Source: Rhizobium sp. SL86 (lineage in GTDB: Bacteria > Pseudomonadota > Alphaproteobacteria > Rhizobiales > Rhizobiaceae). From it: a DNA stretch of 64,000 bases. The position numbers and the translations under genes are program-made. The stretch is from positions 372,001 to 436,000 of the forward strand of contig NZ_JAPPRJ010000008.1 of assembly GCF_026672545.1 (NCBI RefSeq), read 5' to 3'. The notes under the pieces were generated by a model. It did no database searches and was not told the DNA's origin. It saw nothing but the letters and a program-made list of their open reading frames with translations. Each line of letters starts with the position of its first letter. Positions within the stretch are counted from its first letter, which is position 1. Below, piece after piece: positions 47,063-54,276 of this stretch.

Positions 47063-48913
47063 CTACACCATCGGGTTCCGATCCAGCTTCCCACGATATG
47101 CCGGATGCCGGTGGGAAACGATCGCGTCAATCAACGCTGGAGGTTTCGACCCCGTAAGCAGCAGCATCTTGCCGGTCTTCATCTCCAAAAGCTGATCGGC
47201 GGTCATGAGCTTCTGGCGCTGCTCGGCGGTGGAGGTCTTGCGGCTCTCACCGAACTTCGCGGATGATTGCTTGGTGCGGGTCAGCACTGTCTGATCGCCA
47301 AGCGCGCTCGCGGCCCAATTGGCGGTTTCGAATTCGGCGCGACCGAGACCGAAAATTCGGGTTGTAACGCATGAGCCGAGAATGCTGGCGGTGTCGCCCT
47401 TGCCATACACGCTTTCGATCTGGCCCTTGTCCTGGGTGATGAATAGCGCCTCGATGCCGCAGCCGGCGGCAACGTTGGCGATGTTAATCAGCTTTTCCAT
47501 GCGGCCGAGACGGACGAATTCATCCAGCACCAGCAGCACATTCTTTTTCGGCTTCTTGGCACCCTCAAGGCGCACGGCCATGCCGAGAATGATGTTCGTC
47601 AGCAACCGGAGAAAGACGGCCTGGGCGTCCACTTGGTCGAGCGGCACGACCATGAAGAGGTCGGCGCGACCCTCGAACAGGTTTTCGAGCGAGCATGTCG
47701 ATGCGCTGAGGAAACTGCGCAGTTCGTCGGAGCGCGCCCAATCGAAAGCCTTTTTAATGGTCGTCTTTATCGCGCCGCGCTCGTTTTCCCCGGCTGCAAG
47801 GAAGGTGGCAGCGGCGGCGGCTGGGCGGGTTGCGAATGTCTCCGGCGCGCTTGCCCATTCCGTCAGTGTCTTTTCAAAGCCGGCGGAAAACAACAGGTCC
47901 ATGACGGTGATCAGGTTGCGATCGGCGTCCACGCGCCTGGTCATGACGACCTCGATCACGGCGGCGATCATCGATTTCGCCATTTCGGCGAAATGCGAGC
48001 CGTTTCCGCCTTCCGGTCGAACAAGCCCCTCGGCAATGACTTCGATGTCGCGGACAAGGTGCGCTTGCCGGATATAGTCTAGCGGGTTGAACTGGTCCTT
48101 CGACGGCTCGATGACGCCGAATGGATTGAGAACCACGACCTGGCGGCCGAGCGCCTGCCGATAGCGGCGGGTCACGGCGAAGTTTTCGCCCTTGATGTCG
48201 AGAACCGCGATCGGCCCGTCATGGTCGATGATGGCGGGAATGACGACGGACACGCCTTTCCCGGCGCGGGTGCCGGCGATGGCGACATGGTGGCCGGCGC
48301 GCCATCCGGTCTTCGGGTTGGGGCGGTAGCGCAGCATTGCGCCGCCGGAGAGACCGAGCGGCAAGCCTGCATCGTTGTGGCAGAGCTGGCGCAATTCCTG
48401 GCGATTCATCCATCGGGCGCGCCATGGGCCTTGTTTCGAAATGCGGCTTGACGAAGCGGGGGCGGCAATCGAGATCGCTCGCAGAATGAGGAACAGCGGC
48501 ACAGGCAGGCCGATGGCGAGGCTGGTTTGCACGCCAAGCTTTTGCGCCTCTGTGAAGCGGTCCCATGTCGAAACCATCCCACGGACGCTCTCGATTCCGG
48601 AATAGCCTGCGTTTCGCCAAGCCTTGAAGCTGTCGAGCAGGACGCCGGCCGCAATGGTGGGGTCGGTAAGGGCGAGAGCAGACGCGGCAAGGAGGGCAGC
48701 CCCCACAGCTAAGCCCGACGCGCTGCGGATGCGGCCCTGGGTGTCTCCCACCAAGGTCAGCAGCGCAAACCCTAAAAACATGACCAGGATCGCGGCGCGC
48801 GCGTTTTGGTAGATGGGTGGCCAGAACAACGGCGCTGTCTCCATCAGCAGGAAGCCGGCGGCAACGACGGCAATGGAAAGGGCATAGCGATAGGGCTGAA
48901 TGATCAAATTCAT
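47063..48913 (-). CDS. traG: VirD4/TraG-type coupling protein (T4CP)
   Basis: A 616-residue inner-membrane ATPase that would dock the relaxosome to a secretion channel. Several hydrophobic helices lie within the first ~165 residues. After them come the Walker A GTRAGKGVSVVIPAI, Walker B-like LVLDEFVRLGRMEKL, and the family segments VLDIKGENFAVTRRYR and FITQDKGQIESVYG. It starts 28 bases after the relaxase stop on the same strand. Having a coupling protein but no channel genes is notable for a mobilizable element. Confidence 0.93.
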   Translation of the reverse strand: MNLIIQPYRYALSIAVVAAGFLLMETAPLFWPPIYQNARAAILVMFLGFALLTLVGDTQGRIRSASGLAVGAALLAASALALTDPTIAAGVLLDSFKAWRNAGYSGIESVRGMVSTWDRFTEAQKLGVQTSLAIGLPVPLFLILRAISIAAPASSSRISKQGPWRARWMNRQELRQLCHNDAGLPLGLSGGAMLRYRPNPKTGWRAGHHVAIAGTRAGKGVSVVIPAIIDHDGPIAVLDIKGENFAVTRRYRQALGRQVVVLNPFGVIEPSKDQFNPLDYIRQAHLVRDIEVIAEGLVRPEGGNGSHFAEMAKSMIAAVIEVVMTRRVDADRNLITVMDLLFSAGFEKTLTEWASAPETFATRPAAAAATFLAAGENERGAIKTTIKKAFDWARSDELRSFLSASTCSLENLFEGRADLFMVVPLDQVDAQAVFLRLLTNIILGMAVRLEGAKKPKKNVLLVLDEFVRLGRMEKLINIANVAAGCGIEALFITQDKGQIESVYGKGDTASILGSCVTTRIFGLGRAEFETANWAASALGDQTVLTRTKQSSAKFGESRKTSTAEQRQKLMTADQLLEMKTGKMLLLTGSKPPALIDAIVSHRHPAYRGKLDRNPMV

Positions 48914-48941
48914 GGATCGAAACTCCAGAAGGAAATGAGGA

Positions 48942-50567
48942 TCAGTTGCGACCGCGACCGGGTGCGGGTGATCGAGTTGTCACGTCTGCGGCGCGACCGC
49001 CTCCAGCATCGCTTCGGCTTGCTCCAGCAGGGCTAACGCTTCTGTCAGCTCGGTCGAGGCCGTGCCGTTGGAATGACTGTTTGAGGCGAGCCAGGCGTTC
49101 ATGAAGGTAGCCTGTGACGCGATGAGCGATTTCAGCGATCCTTCCAAAGCCGCTTGCCGATTTTCGATCATGTCGGAAGAGCGTTTCTCCAGCGCCTCGA
49201 ATTGCGCGGTCCCGCTCTGCAAGGTGTTCATCAACGTCTCGACGTAACCCAGCAATTCGCGTTCCAGCGGCGAAAGGCTCTCGGGCGTTGGTGTTCTGGT
49301 GGTTTCGGTCATCGGTCAATCTCCCTGGACGATCTTCAGGCATGGCGTTTTGTCGGTCCCGGCCTGGCAGGTGATCAGCTGAAGGCGGTTGACGTCCCAG
49401 GTCAGGACTTTGCCGCTGCTGGTCTGGTTGATCTGCAAGCCCATCTGCCAGAGGCTGGCGCTCTGGGCGCGGTCGATCATCAGGCCCGCCCAAAACCAGC
49501 TCGCGGTGAAGCTCAACAGGACGATCAGTAGCGCCACCGCGCCCATGGTCAGGAAGAACGGCTGCACCATCGACCGGAGCCGGTTCACGTCCGCCTCGGT
49601 CGTCGCCAGTGCCTCGCTCAAGTGCTGGCGGTTCGCGTCCGTGAAGCTGCGGATATCGGTCTCGATTGTAGCTTGCGCGCGCTTCAAGGCTTCGCTCCAA
49701 TCGGTCTCGAAGCTCGTCGAGGGCGATGGCGTCGAGCCGGCTTCCGGAACGGCTGGGCTCGCCAGCCGATCTTTCAAGCGCTCGCTCAAGGGTATTCTCT
49801 CGGGTCCAGTCTTCACGGAACAGGTCTCCTTTCAAACGCCAGCGCACGTCGGTCTCGGGGTCGCGCACGGTGATGTAATTTTTGCCGGCGCGCGGCAGAT
49901 CGAAACCTGCCGCCGTCAAAGCCTCGGTCATGCTCGGGCGGTTGCGGATGTCGCCGGTCTCGATGCGCTGGACGATCCAATCATGGATCAGCTCGCGGGC
50001 ATCGCCGCGCCTGACGCTCTCGATGAGGCTGACGGTCTCGCGGGCGCGCTCCGGCGCCATCGGATCGTTCCAGCCGTGTTCCTTGTTCAGAACATCGCGC
50101 AGGGCGTCGTAGTGCTTCTGGTAGCCGGGGGGCGCGATGTTGAGGCTGCGCCCGCTCACAAGCTCCATGCGCGGCGTCACGAAATGTAGCTCGACGCGGC
50201 CCTCATGGGTGTGGCGGACCCACAGCATATCGCGCTGGTCGGCTTCGAGGCCGGCAAAGGCAAGGCTCTCGAAGGCATCCATCACCTGCCGTTGCTGGGC
50301 AGGGTTCGGCGCGTCTTCCGCCGTGAAGGCGATGACGCCGGCGCGATAGGTCCACTGGTGCGGGCAGGCGTCGATCAGTGCGCGCATGCGGTCGCTGTCG
50401 CCGCGCAGCACCTCCGGCAGAGGCTCGCGGGCAAACAGCATGACCTCGCGGCGCTCATCGCGGATCGCATTGCGGTTCTGGTCGTAAGCGACGACGTCGC
50501 GCTCGACCAGGTAGTCAACCGGTCCCGATCCGCCGCCCTGGCCGTTGCGGAAGAACTTGATCAGCAC
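48942..50567 (-). CDS. mobA: Relaxase MobA, ColE1-like MOBP type
   Basis: A 541-residue nickase. The N-terminal domain has motif I GPVDYLV with Tyr19, the position of the catalytic Tyr in ColE1 MbeA, and motif III HTHEGRVELHFV (His119, Glu126, His128). This resembles the H-E-N signature of ColE1 relaxases, with His in place of Asn. The C-terminal half is low-complexity Arg/Pro/Asp-rich, because the same DNA encodes two other proteins in another frame. It overlaps mobC by 7 bases. Confidence 0.9.
   Translation of the reverse strand: MLIKFFRNGQGGGSGPVDYLVERDVVAYDQNRNAIRDERREVMLFAREPLPEVLRGDSDRMRALIDACPHQWTYRAGVIAFTAEDAPNPAQQRQVMDAFESLAFAGLEADQRDMLWVRHTHEGRVELHFVTPRMELVSGRSLNIAPPGYQKHYDALRDVLNKEHGWNDPMAPERARETVSLIESVRRGDARELIHDWIVQRIETGDIRNRPSMTEALTAAGFDLPRAGKNYITVRDPETDVRWRLKGDLFREDWTRENTLERALERSAGEPSRSGSRLDAIALDELRDRLERSLEARASYNRDRYPQLHGREPPALERGTGDDRGGREPAPVDGAAVLPDHGRGGATDRPVELHRELVLGGPDDRPRPERQPLADGLADQPDQQRQSPDLGRQPPSADHLPGRDRQNAMPEDRPGRLTDDRNHQNTNAREPFAAGTRIAGLRRDVDEHLAERDRAIRGAGETLFRHDRKSASGFGRIAEIAHRVTGYLHERLARLKQSFQRHGLDRADRSVSPAGASRSDAGGGRAADVTTRSPAPGRGRN
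48980..49312 (-). CDS. MobD-like protein nested inside mobA
   Basis: A 110-residue Glu/Leu-rich, probably helical protein (LERELLGYVETLMNTLQSGT...) encoded entirely within mobA in another frame of the same strand. It starts 3 bases after the stop of the MobB-like gene. A GGGAG ribosome site lies 8 bases before its ATG. In ColE1, mbeB and mbeD are nested inside mbeA in the same way. Assignment as MobD is by position, not by sequence match. Confidence 0.65.
   Translation of the reverse strand: MTETTRTPTPESLSPLERELLGYVETLMNTLQSGTAQFEALEKRSSDMIENRQAALEGSLKSLIASQATFMNAWLASNSHSNGTASTELTEALALLEQAEAMLEAVAPQT
49316..49816 (-). CDS. MobB-like membrane protein nested inside mobA
   Basis: A 166-residue protein encoded wholly within mobA in a different frame. 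An N-terminal helical region (about residues 38-82) precedes one TM helix (about 87-112, GAVALLIVLLSFTASWFWAG) and a C-terminal domain with two Cys (LITCQAGTDKTPCLKI). The GTG start at 49816 has AAGGAG 9 bases upstream, which supports real translation. ColE1/RSF1010-type MobB proteins also carry a membrane segment and aid relaxosome function. Confidence 0.72.
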   Translation of the reverse strand: MKTGPERIPLSERLKDRLASPAVPEAGSTPSPSTSFETDWSEALKRAQATIETDIRSFTDANRQHLSEALATTEADVNRLRSMVQPFFLTMGAVALLIVLLSFTASWFWAGLMIDRAQSASLWQMGLQINQTSSGKVLTWDVNRLQLITCQAGTDKTPCLKIVQGD

Positions 50568-51043
50568 GGCGCGCCATCCTTGGCCGTGAACTGCTCAAGG
50601 GTTTCCGATAGCGCCCGCTCGATGGCGACCAGGCGCGCGGCAACCGTGATTGCATCGATGGCGGACACCTGGCCCTGAACTTGGGCCGTGTTCAGCCATC
50701 GCGCAATCTGGTTGAGGTTGCCGCCGATCCGCGCGACGGCGCGCACCAGCTCCGGGTCCACCTTGGGGACCGGACGGCGGCGGCGCGCCTCGGTGAGGCC
50801 AAGCGCTTCCCGCATCAGCGTGGCAAAGGGCAAGCCAGCCCGCGCCGCGCGTGCGGTCAGCGCCTGCTTTTCCGATGCTGTGCAGCGGAAAACCACGACG
50901 GCATTGAGGTCGCCTTTGGGCGATCGCCGGGTGCTCTTGGTGGGGTTTGAAGGGGAGGCTTGCCTCCCCTCACAAGGCTCCCTGTCGGACGGCTCGCCGT
51001 ATGACAGGGGTCGCCTTGCTCCTTTCAAATCGCCGTCCGTCAT
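50561..51043 (-). CDS. mobC: MobC-family relaxosome accessory protein
   Basis: A 160-residue protein. A ribbon-helix-helix-like region (VVFRCTASEKQALTARAARAG, by position about residues 49-69) is followed by the MobC signature VRAVARIGGNLNQIARWLN (residues about 104-122). GGAGG precedes the ATG; start and upstream stop overlap as ATGA at 51040-51043. Its first ~40 codons contain two perfect inverted repeats that may be part of oriT. Confidence 0.88.
   Translation of the reverse strand: MTDGDLKGARRPLSYGEPSDREPCEGRQASPSNPTKSTRRSPKGDLNAVVVFRCTASEKQALTARAARAGLPFATLMREALGLTEARRRRPVPKVDPELVRAVARIGGNLNQIARWLNTAQVQGQVSAIDAITVAARLVAIERALSETLEQFTAKDGAPC
50951..51009. other. Inverted repeats in the mobC 5' end, candidate oriT
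   Basis: Two perfect dyads lie side by side. The first is AGGGGAGGC-TT-GCCTCCCCT (50951-50970). The second is a two-tier stem of CCCTGTC/GACAGGG (50980-50986 with 51003-51009) enclosing ACGGC-TC-GCCGT (50989-51000). Such hairpins next to mobC/mobA are typical of oriT, but I recognise no known nic sequence. Confidence 0.45.
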
Positions 51044-51801
51044 GACGCCCTCCGAAGGTCGGTTTGTCGGGCAGTTTCGGTGGCAATGTGGTCACGGCGG
51101 CGGCTGAAGAAAGCGATCCAATCCAGCGCACTCGGGCTTGTGTCGTCCGGTGGCCAATAGCTGGGCAAGGCATAGCCTGGTTTCCCGGTTTTCACCGTCC
51201 GCATGCCCAAGGCGTCGATCGAAGGAAAGCCGTGACGACGTAGCCAATCGCGCCACTGCTCGACCTGATCTGCTTTGGTTTCGGCCACGAAAACGAGCGG
51301 GACGGCTCGCCGCGTCTCGACGCGCGGCGGGGCGTCCTCGCGCGGGTTAGGTTTATTTATTTTTTCTTTTTCTAAGTTTGGTGGACATATTTGTCCCCCT
51401 TTGCCGGACAAATCTGACCGCCTTTCCGGACGAATTTGACCGCCTTTGTCAGGGTAAAGGGTGACAACTTTGTCCGTCTTTTCGCGGGCGTCCGATGCGC
51501 GTAAAATCGACGCCGCTGAGGGACGATATTCCGTGTTGTGCCCGACGCCATTTCCGCGCTGGACCTCGAACCATCCTTTGACCTCAAGTTCACGGACGGC
51601 GCGCTGTATGGTCTTGACGCTCTTGCCGGTCGCGTCGGCAATCGTTTGATAGGACGGCCACGCCTTTTCGGTGTGGCCGTTCAAATGCGTGGTGATGATA
51701 TAGAGCGCCACGGATCGCGCGCTGTCGCTCAAATCCTTGTCGCAGCTCAACTGTTGAAGCCATTGCAGCTTCACGTCCCGGAATGGCCGCACCCCGCTCA
51801 T
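51040..51801 (-). CDS. Winged-helix (HTH_36-like) protein, possible replication or regulatory protein
   Basis: A 253-residue protein. The N-terminal half has a winged helix (WPSYQTIADATGKSVKTIQR, AVRELEVKGWFEVQRGNGVG). A linker follows with repeated peptide units (DKGGQIRP, KGGQICP), then a C-terminal domain of unknown type. Similar proteins start mobilization or replication operons on plasmids and integrated elements. It is translationally coupled to mobC (ATGA). The repeated linker is encoded by tandem 22-23 bp DNA repeats. Confidence 0.65.
   Translation of the reverse strand: MSGVRPFRDVKLQWLQQLSCDKDLSDSARSVALYIITTHLNGHTEKAWPSYQTIADATGKSVKTIQRAVRELEVKGWFEVQRGNGVGHNTEYRPSAASILRASDAREKTDKVVTLYPDKGGQIRPERRSDLSGKGGQICPPNLEKEKINKPNPREDAPPRVETRRAVPLVFVAETKADQVEQWRDWLRRHGFPSIDALGMRTVKTGKPGYALPSYWPPDDTSPSALDWIAFFSRRRDHIATETARQTDLRRAS
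51383..51450. repeat. Three tandem 22-23 bp repeats inside the winged-helix gene
   Basis: Units 51383-51405, 51406-51427 and 51428-51450 share the form GGAC(A/G)...TTTGAC/TCC...GCCTTT. They resemble iterons and encode the repeated linker peptide. Confidence 0.6.
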
Positions 51802-51859
51802 GCGCGCCTCCCTGGTCGCAATACAACCGGGAAAGAAGGGCCGGAAACGGCCGGAAAAA

Positions 51860-51916
51860 GTGGGACGGCGGCTTTACTAACCCATTGATTTTTATAAAAT
51901 GGGGTCTTCGTCCCAC
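51860..51916. repeat. GTGGGAC motifs near attR, candidate integrase arm sites
   Basis: GTGGGAC occurs at 51860-51866 and, inverted, at 51910-51916 (8-bp dyad with the adjacent base). The same AAAGTGGGAC occurs at 39974-39983 near attL. Sites at both ends at similar distance from the cores fit integrase arm-type sites. Confidence 0.35.
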
Positions 51917-51954
51917 ACGGGGTTAAGCTGCTGATTTTCCTGGAATTCGGCAGG

Positions 51955-51970
51955 CCCTCCGGGCCCACCA
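51955..51970 (+). repeat. attR core of the integrated element
   Basis: An exact copy of the last 16 bases of the tRNA gene (39888-39903). The following TCTTC-N-GACGTT at 51977-51988 is also found at the same spacing after the tRNA (39910-39921). Confidence 0.88.
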
Positions 51971-52069
51971 CCTCAATCTTCTGACGTTTGTAGCTTGACG
52001 CGGATTTCCGGAATTTTGACACCAAGATCCGGAAAAATGAAAATTCCAGTTTCGATGACAAATTTCCCG

Positions 52070-53344
52070 CTATCGTTTCGGAGACTTGGGGGCGCCAAAG
52101 CTGAACGAATATTGCCGGTGCACCTCGATGAAGTCTTCGCGAGAGGGGTTGCTCGCCCTCCTCAGTTTGCCGTCTTTGTCTAAGATGGCGAGTCTGCGCG
52201 ACTGGGTCAGCGAGCCAAAGGTGGCTTCGAGGTCCGATAAGCGTGCGGGAGTTTCATTGACGATGCGATCAATGAACTGGCCGTAATTGATTTGCTGAGC
52301 ATCACCACTGAGCCTTCTCATCACATCTTCTTCTAGTCTTTTCAGCATTTGTTCGCGCTCGTAATCCGCAAACATGAATTGAGGAAGGTTGTCGATCTGC
52401 GGATTGAACCCGTTGATTTCTAGACCGCCTCTTCCTTGGTGGACCGAGTGATTTTTGACGGCCCAGTGACTGTCTACCATGACGTTACGGGCTGTCGCAT
52501 GGCGTGACAGATGAACAAGCCATAGATCTTTGGCCGCTTCCTGGGATCTGATAAAGAACGGTGTCGCGAATTCGGCGCTGGTCGAGCGCTGCAAATGGCT
52601 GAGCAGTATTCGCTGGACGGCATATCTCCCGCCATCTGTTCCTCTGAGCCTTACAAAGTCACGAACCTGCTCAGGCATCAATCCAATTGGCACAACGGCT
52701 TTGAGATTTTCAGGTCGATCGGACAGGTAGTCGATCAGAAAGTCGACCGCGAACGTGAGGATGCATTCTGCGCGTTTGAACTGCTGGAAAATCGAGCGGA
52801 TGGTCGACACTGGGGCAAGCGTATAACCCTTCTGATCTAGAAGAAATAATGATCGACCAACGTTGTTGGCCGTCCGCTTCTTTATGATCTCCTGTATGTC
52901 TACGGCGGCCGCCTCGAATGGCTTCGTGTGGATGAATATGTCTTGACCAATCCTAGAGCCGTACCCGTGATTGTGTAACTGCTCTAATAGGAAGGCAGTG
53001 GCGGCAGGGGATTTGTCCACAAAATGGAATTGAGCATCAATGGCTAGCGGTTTTGCCCTGGCCGCATTTAGTCGAAGATGTGCTTTTGAGACGGCGTTCA
53101 AAAGCAGGAATGGCGTGCCCTGCACATGACGCCCATTATCATCAAACGCCCCACCACCGCAAAAGCCGTCAATTAACGTGATGCGAAGACGGTCAATTGA
53201 AGGCTTCCGGACGACAGCGTCAAAGTAGGCATCAAGGTAATGCTCAATCAGTCTGAGCTTTGCTCCGCTGTGCGAGCGGAGTGCCGGGGGTGGTGAACCG
53301 ATTTTCCATTCGAATTTTGCTATGACCTTGCCCTCCGGTTGCAT
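52070..53344 (-). CDS. tcmP: Three-Cys-motif partner protein TcmP
   Basis: A 424-residue protein. The N-terminal part has a Rossmann/methyltransferase-like glycine motif (ITLIDGFCGGGAF, about residues 56-68), and FHFVDKSPAATAFL follows (about 107-120). It matches the family defined by its constant neighbour, the three-Cys (DUF5131) protein, found here 36 bases upstream on the same strand. Biochemical role unknown. Composition is AT-richer than the chromosome. Confidence 0.82.
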   Translation of the reverse strand: MQPEGKVIAKFEWKIGSPPPALRSHSGAKLRLIEHYLDAYFDAVVRKPSIDRLRITLIDGFCGGGAFDDNGRHVQGTPFLLLNAVSKAHLRLNAARAKPLAIDAQFHFVDKSPAATAFLLEQLHNHGYGSRIGQDIFIHTKPFEAAAVDIQEIIKKRTANNVGRSLFLLDQKGYTLAPVSTIRSIFQQFKRAECILTFAVDFLIDYLSDRPENLKAVVPIGLMPEQVRDFVRLRGTDGGRYAVQRILLSHLQRSTSAEFATPFFIRSQEAAKDLWLVHLSRHATARNVMVDSHWAVKNHSVHQGRGGLEINGFNPQIDNLPQFMFADYEREQMLKRLEEDVMRRLSGDAQQINYGQFIDRIVNETPARLSDLEATFGSLTQSRRLAILDKDGKLRRASNPSREDFIEVHRQYSFSFGAPKSPKR

Positions 53345-53380
53345 AACTCAACCTCAGGCACAAGCGATTCGTCAACGCGC

Positions 53381-54214
53381 TTATGCTGCATTCTCCGAAC
53401 GAAACATCACGTTGGGAAATTCTCTTATGAGTTCGCCATCCAATAGGCCCCCACCTTTCCCGTGAGGATCTATTTCTTTCACTATAGCTGCAGCCAATCC
53501 CTCTTCTTGGACCAAGGGATTGTTGGCCAAAGCTCCCCACTGCTTATGAAAAGGCGCGACATTAAAGCGGCGGCAGTCTGCAATCACATCTCTGACCCAC
53601 TGCGGGTCCATCGGGCGAGCACCATGACCGCTCTCGCCCCCGCTAATCAGCCAATCTGGCTTCGGATCACCTTCCGTGAGCCGCAGTGACCCGATTGCAG
53701 GCTCATAGGAGACGAACCATACTGCTGCGGGCACTTCGGAGATGAACCGTTTGCGCTGATCGAAACGCGTTTGATCTTCGGCTGTGAAGCCGAGCCAAAC
53801 ATTGTGGTAGCCGTGGGTGCCCCAGTCTGTTGGAAGCATCTTCTTGATATTCTGTGGCCTTTTCGTTAGAAGCTGCCAATCCAAGGCCGGTGTTGCCTTG
53901 ATCACTTCGAAGAGATCCGCACGCCATTGCGGGTCTGCTTGGTTGTCAAACACATCTGCCAGCGAAGCACAAAATACACGCTGCCTTCGGCCATGCTGTG
54001 CGGCAAATTGAGCCGCTTTCTGCTGCCAAATGTGAGGGGCTTTCCAGTAAGCCTCGGTTGTTCGCTTTCGCGGTGAGTTACCCCATTTGACGTGGCCGGA
54101 CCGCTTCGACCAGGCCTCTGCATAGCAGTTATCACAGCCAGGGCTGATATTGGTGCAACCGGTCCAGGGATTGAACGTGTGGTCGGTCCACTCAATAGCT
54201 GAATTCATGGCCAT
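53381..54214 (-). CDS. Three-Cys-motif (DUF5131, phage Gp37/Gp68) protein
   Basis: A protein of about 277 residues. It opens with NSAIEWTDHTFNPWTGCTNI and SPGCDNCYAE, giving Cys-x6-Cys-x2-Cys, which resembles an iron-sulfur or radical-SAM-like site. RVFCASLADVFD, WQLLTKRPQNIKKM, WLGFTAEDQ and WLISGGESGHGARPM are diagnostic of DUF5131. The ATG at 54214 has GGGAG upstream; GTG 54217 and ATG 54208 are alternatives. Pairs with TcmP. Often found in phages and mobile DNA; function unproven. Confidence 0.88.
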   Translation of the reverse strand: MAMNSAIEWTDHTFNPWTGCTNISPGCDNCYAEAWSKRSGHVKWGNSPRKRTTEAYWKAPHIWQQKAAQFAAQHGRRQRVFCASLADVFDNQADPQWRADLFEVIKATPALDWQLLTKRPQNIKKMLPTDWGTHGYHNVWLGFTAEDQTRFDQRKRFISEVPAAVWFVSYEPAIGSLRLTEGDPKPDWLISGGESGHGARPMDPQWVRDVIADCRRFNVAPFHKQWGALANNPLVQEEGLAAAIVKEIDPHGKGGGLLDGELIREFPNVMFRSENAA

Positions 54215-54276
54215 CACACGTCTCCCTGCACCAAATCACTCGCATTGTACCTTCAACTTTTATCCTGACCAAAATC

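Larger units (their letters stand above)
39888..51970. mobile_element. Integrative mobilizable element at the tRNA(CAU) gene, about 12.1 kb
   Basis: Bounded by the 16-bp tRNA-derived direct repeat. It has a tyrosine integrase at the tRNA end, two excisionase-like genes, regulators, an R-M-like cassette, a VirD4/TraG coupling protein, a relaxase with MobC and nested MobB/MobD-like genes, and a winged-helix protein. No type IV secretion channel genes are present. Transfer would need a helper conjugative system, although the element brings its own coupling protein. Confidence 0.88.

Noticed and set aside
51383-51450. Possible CRISPR-like repeats
   Set aside because: Units are contiguous without spacers and lie in frame inside a gene; no cas genes are present.
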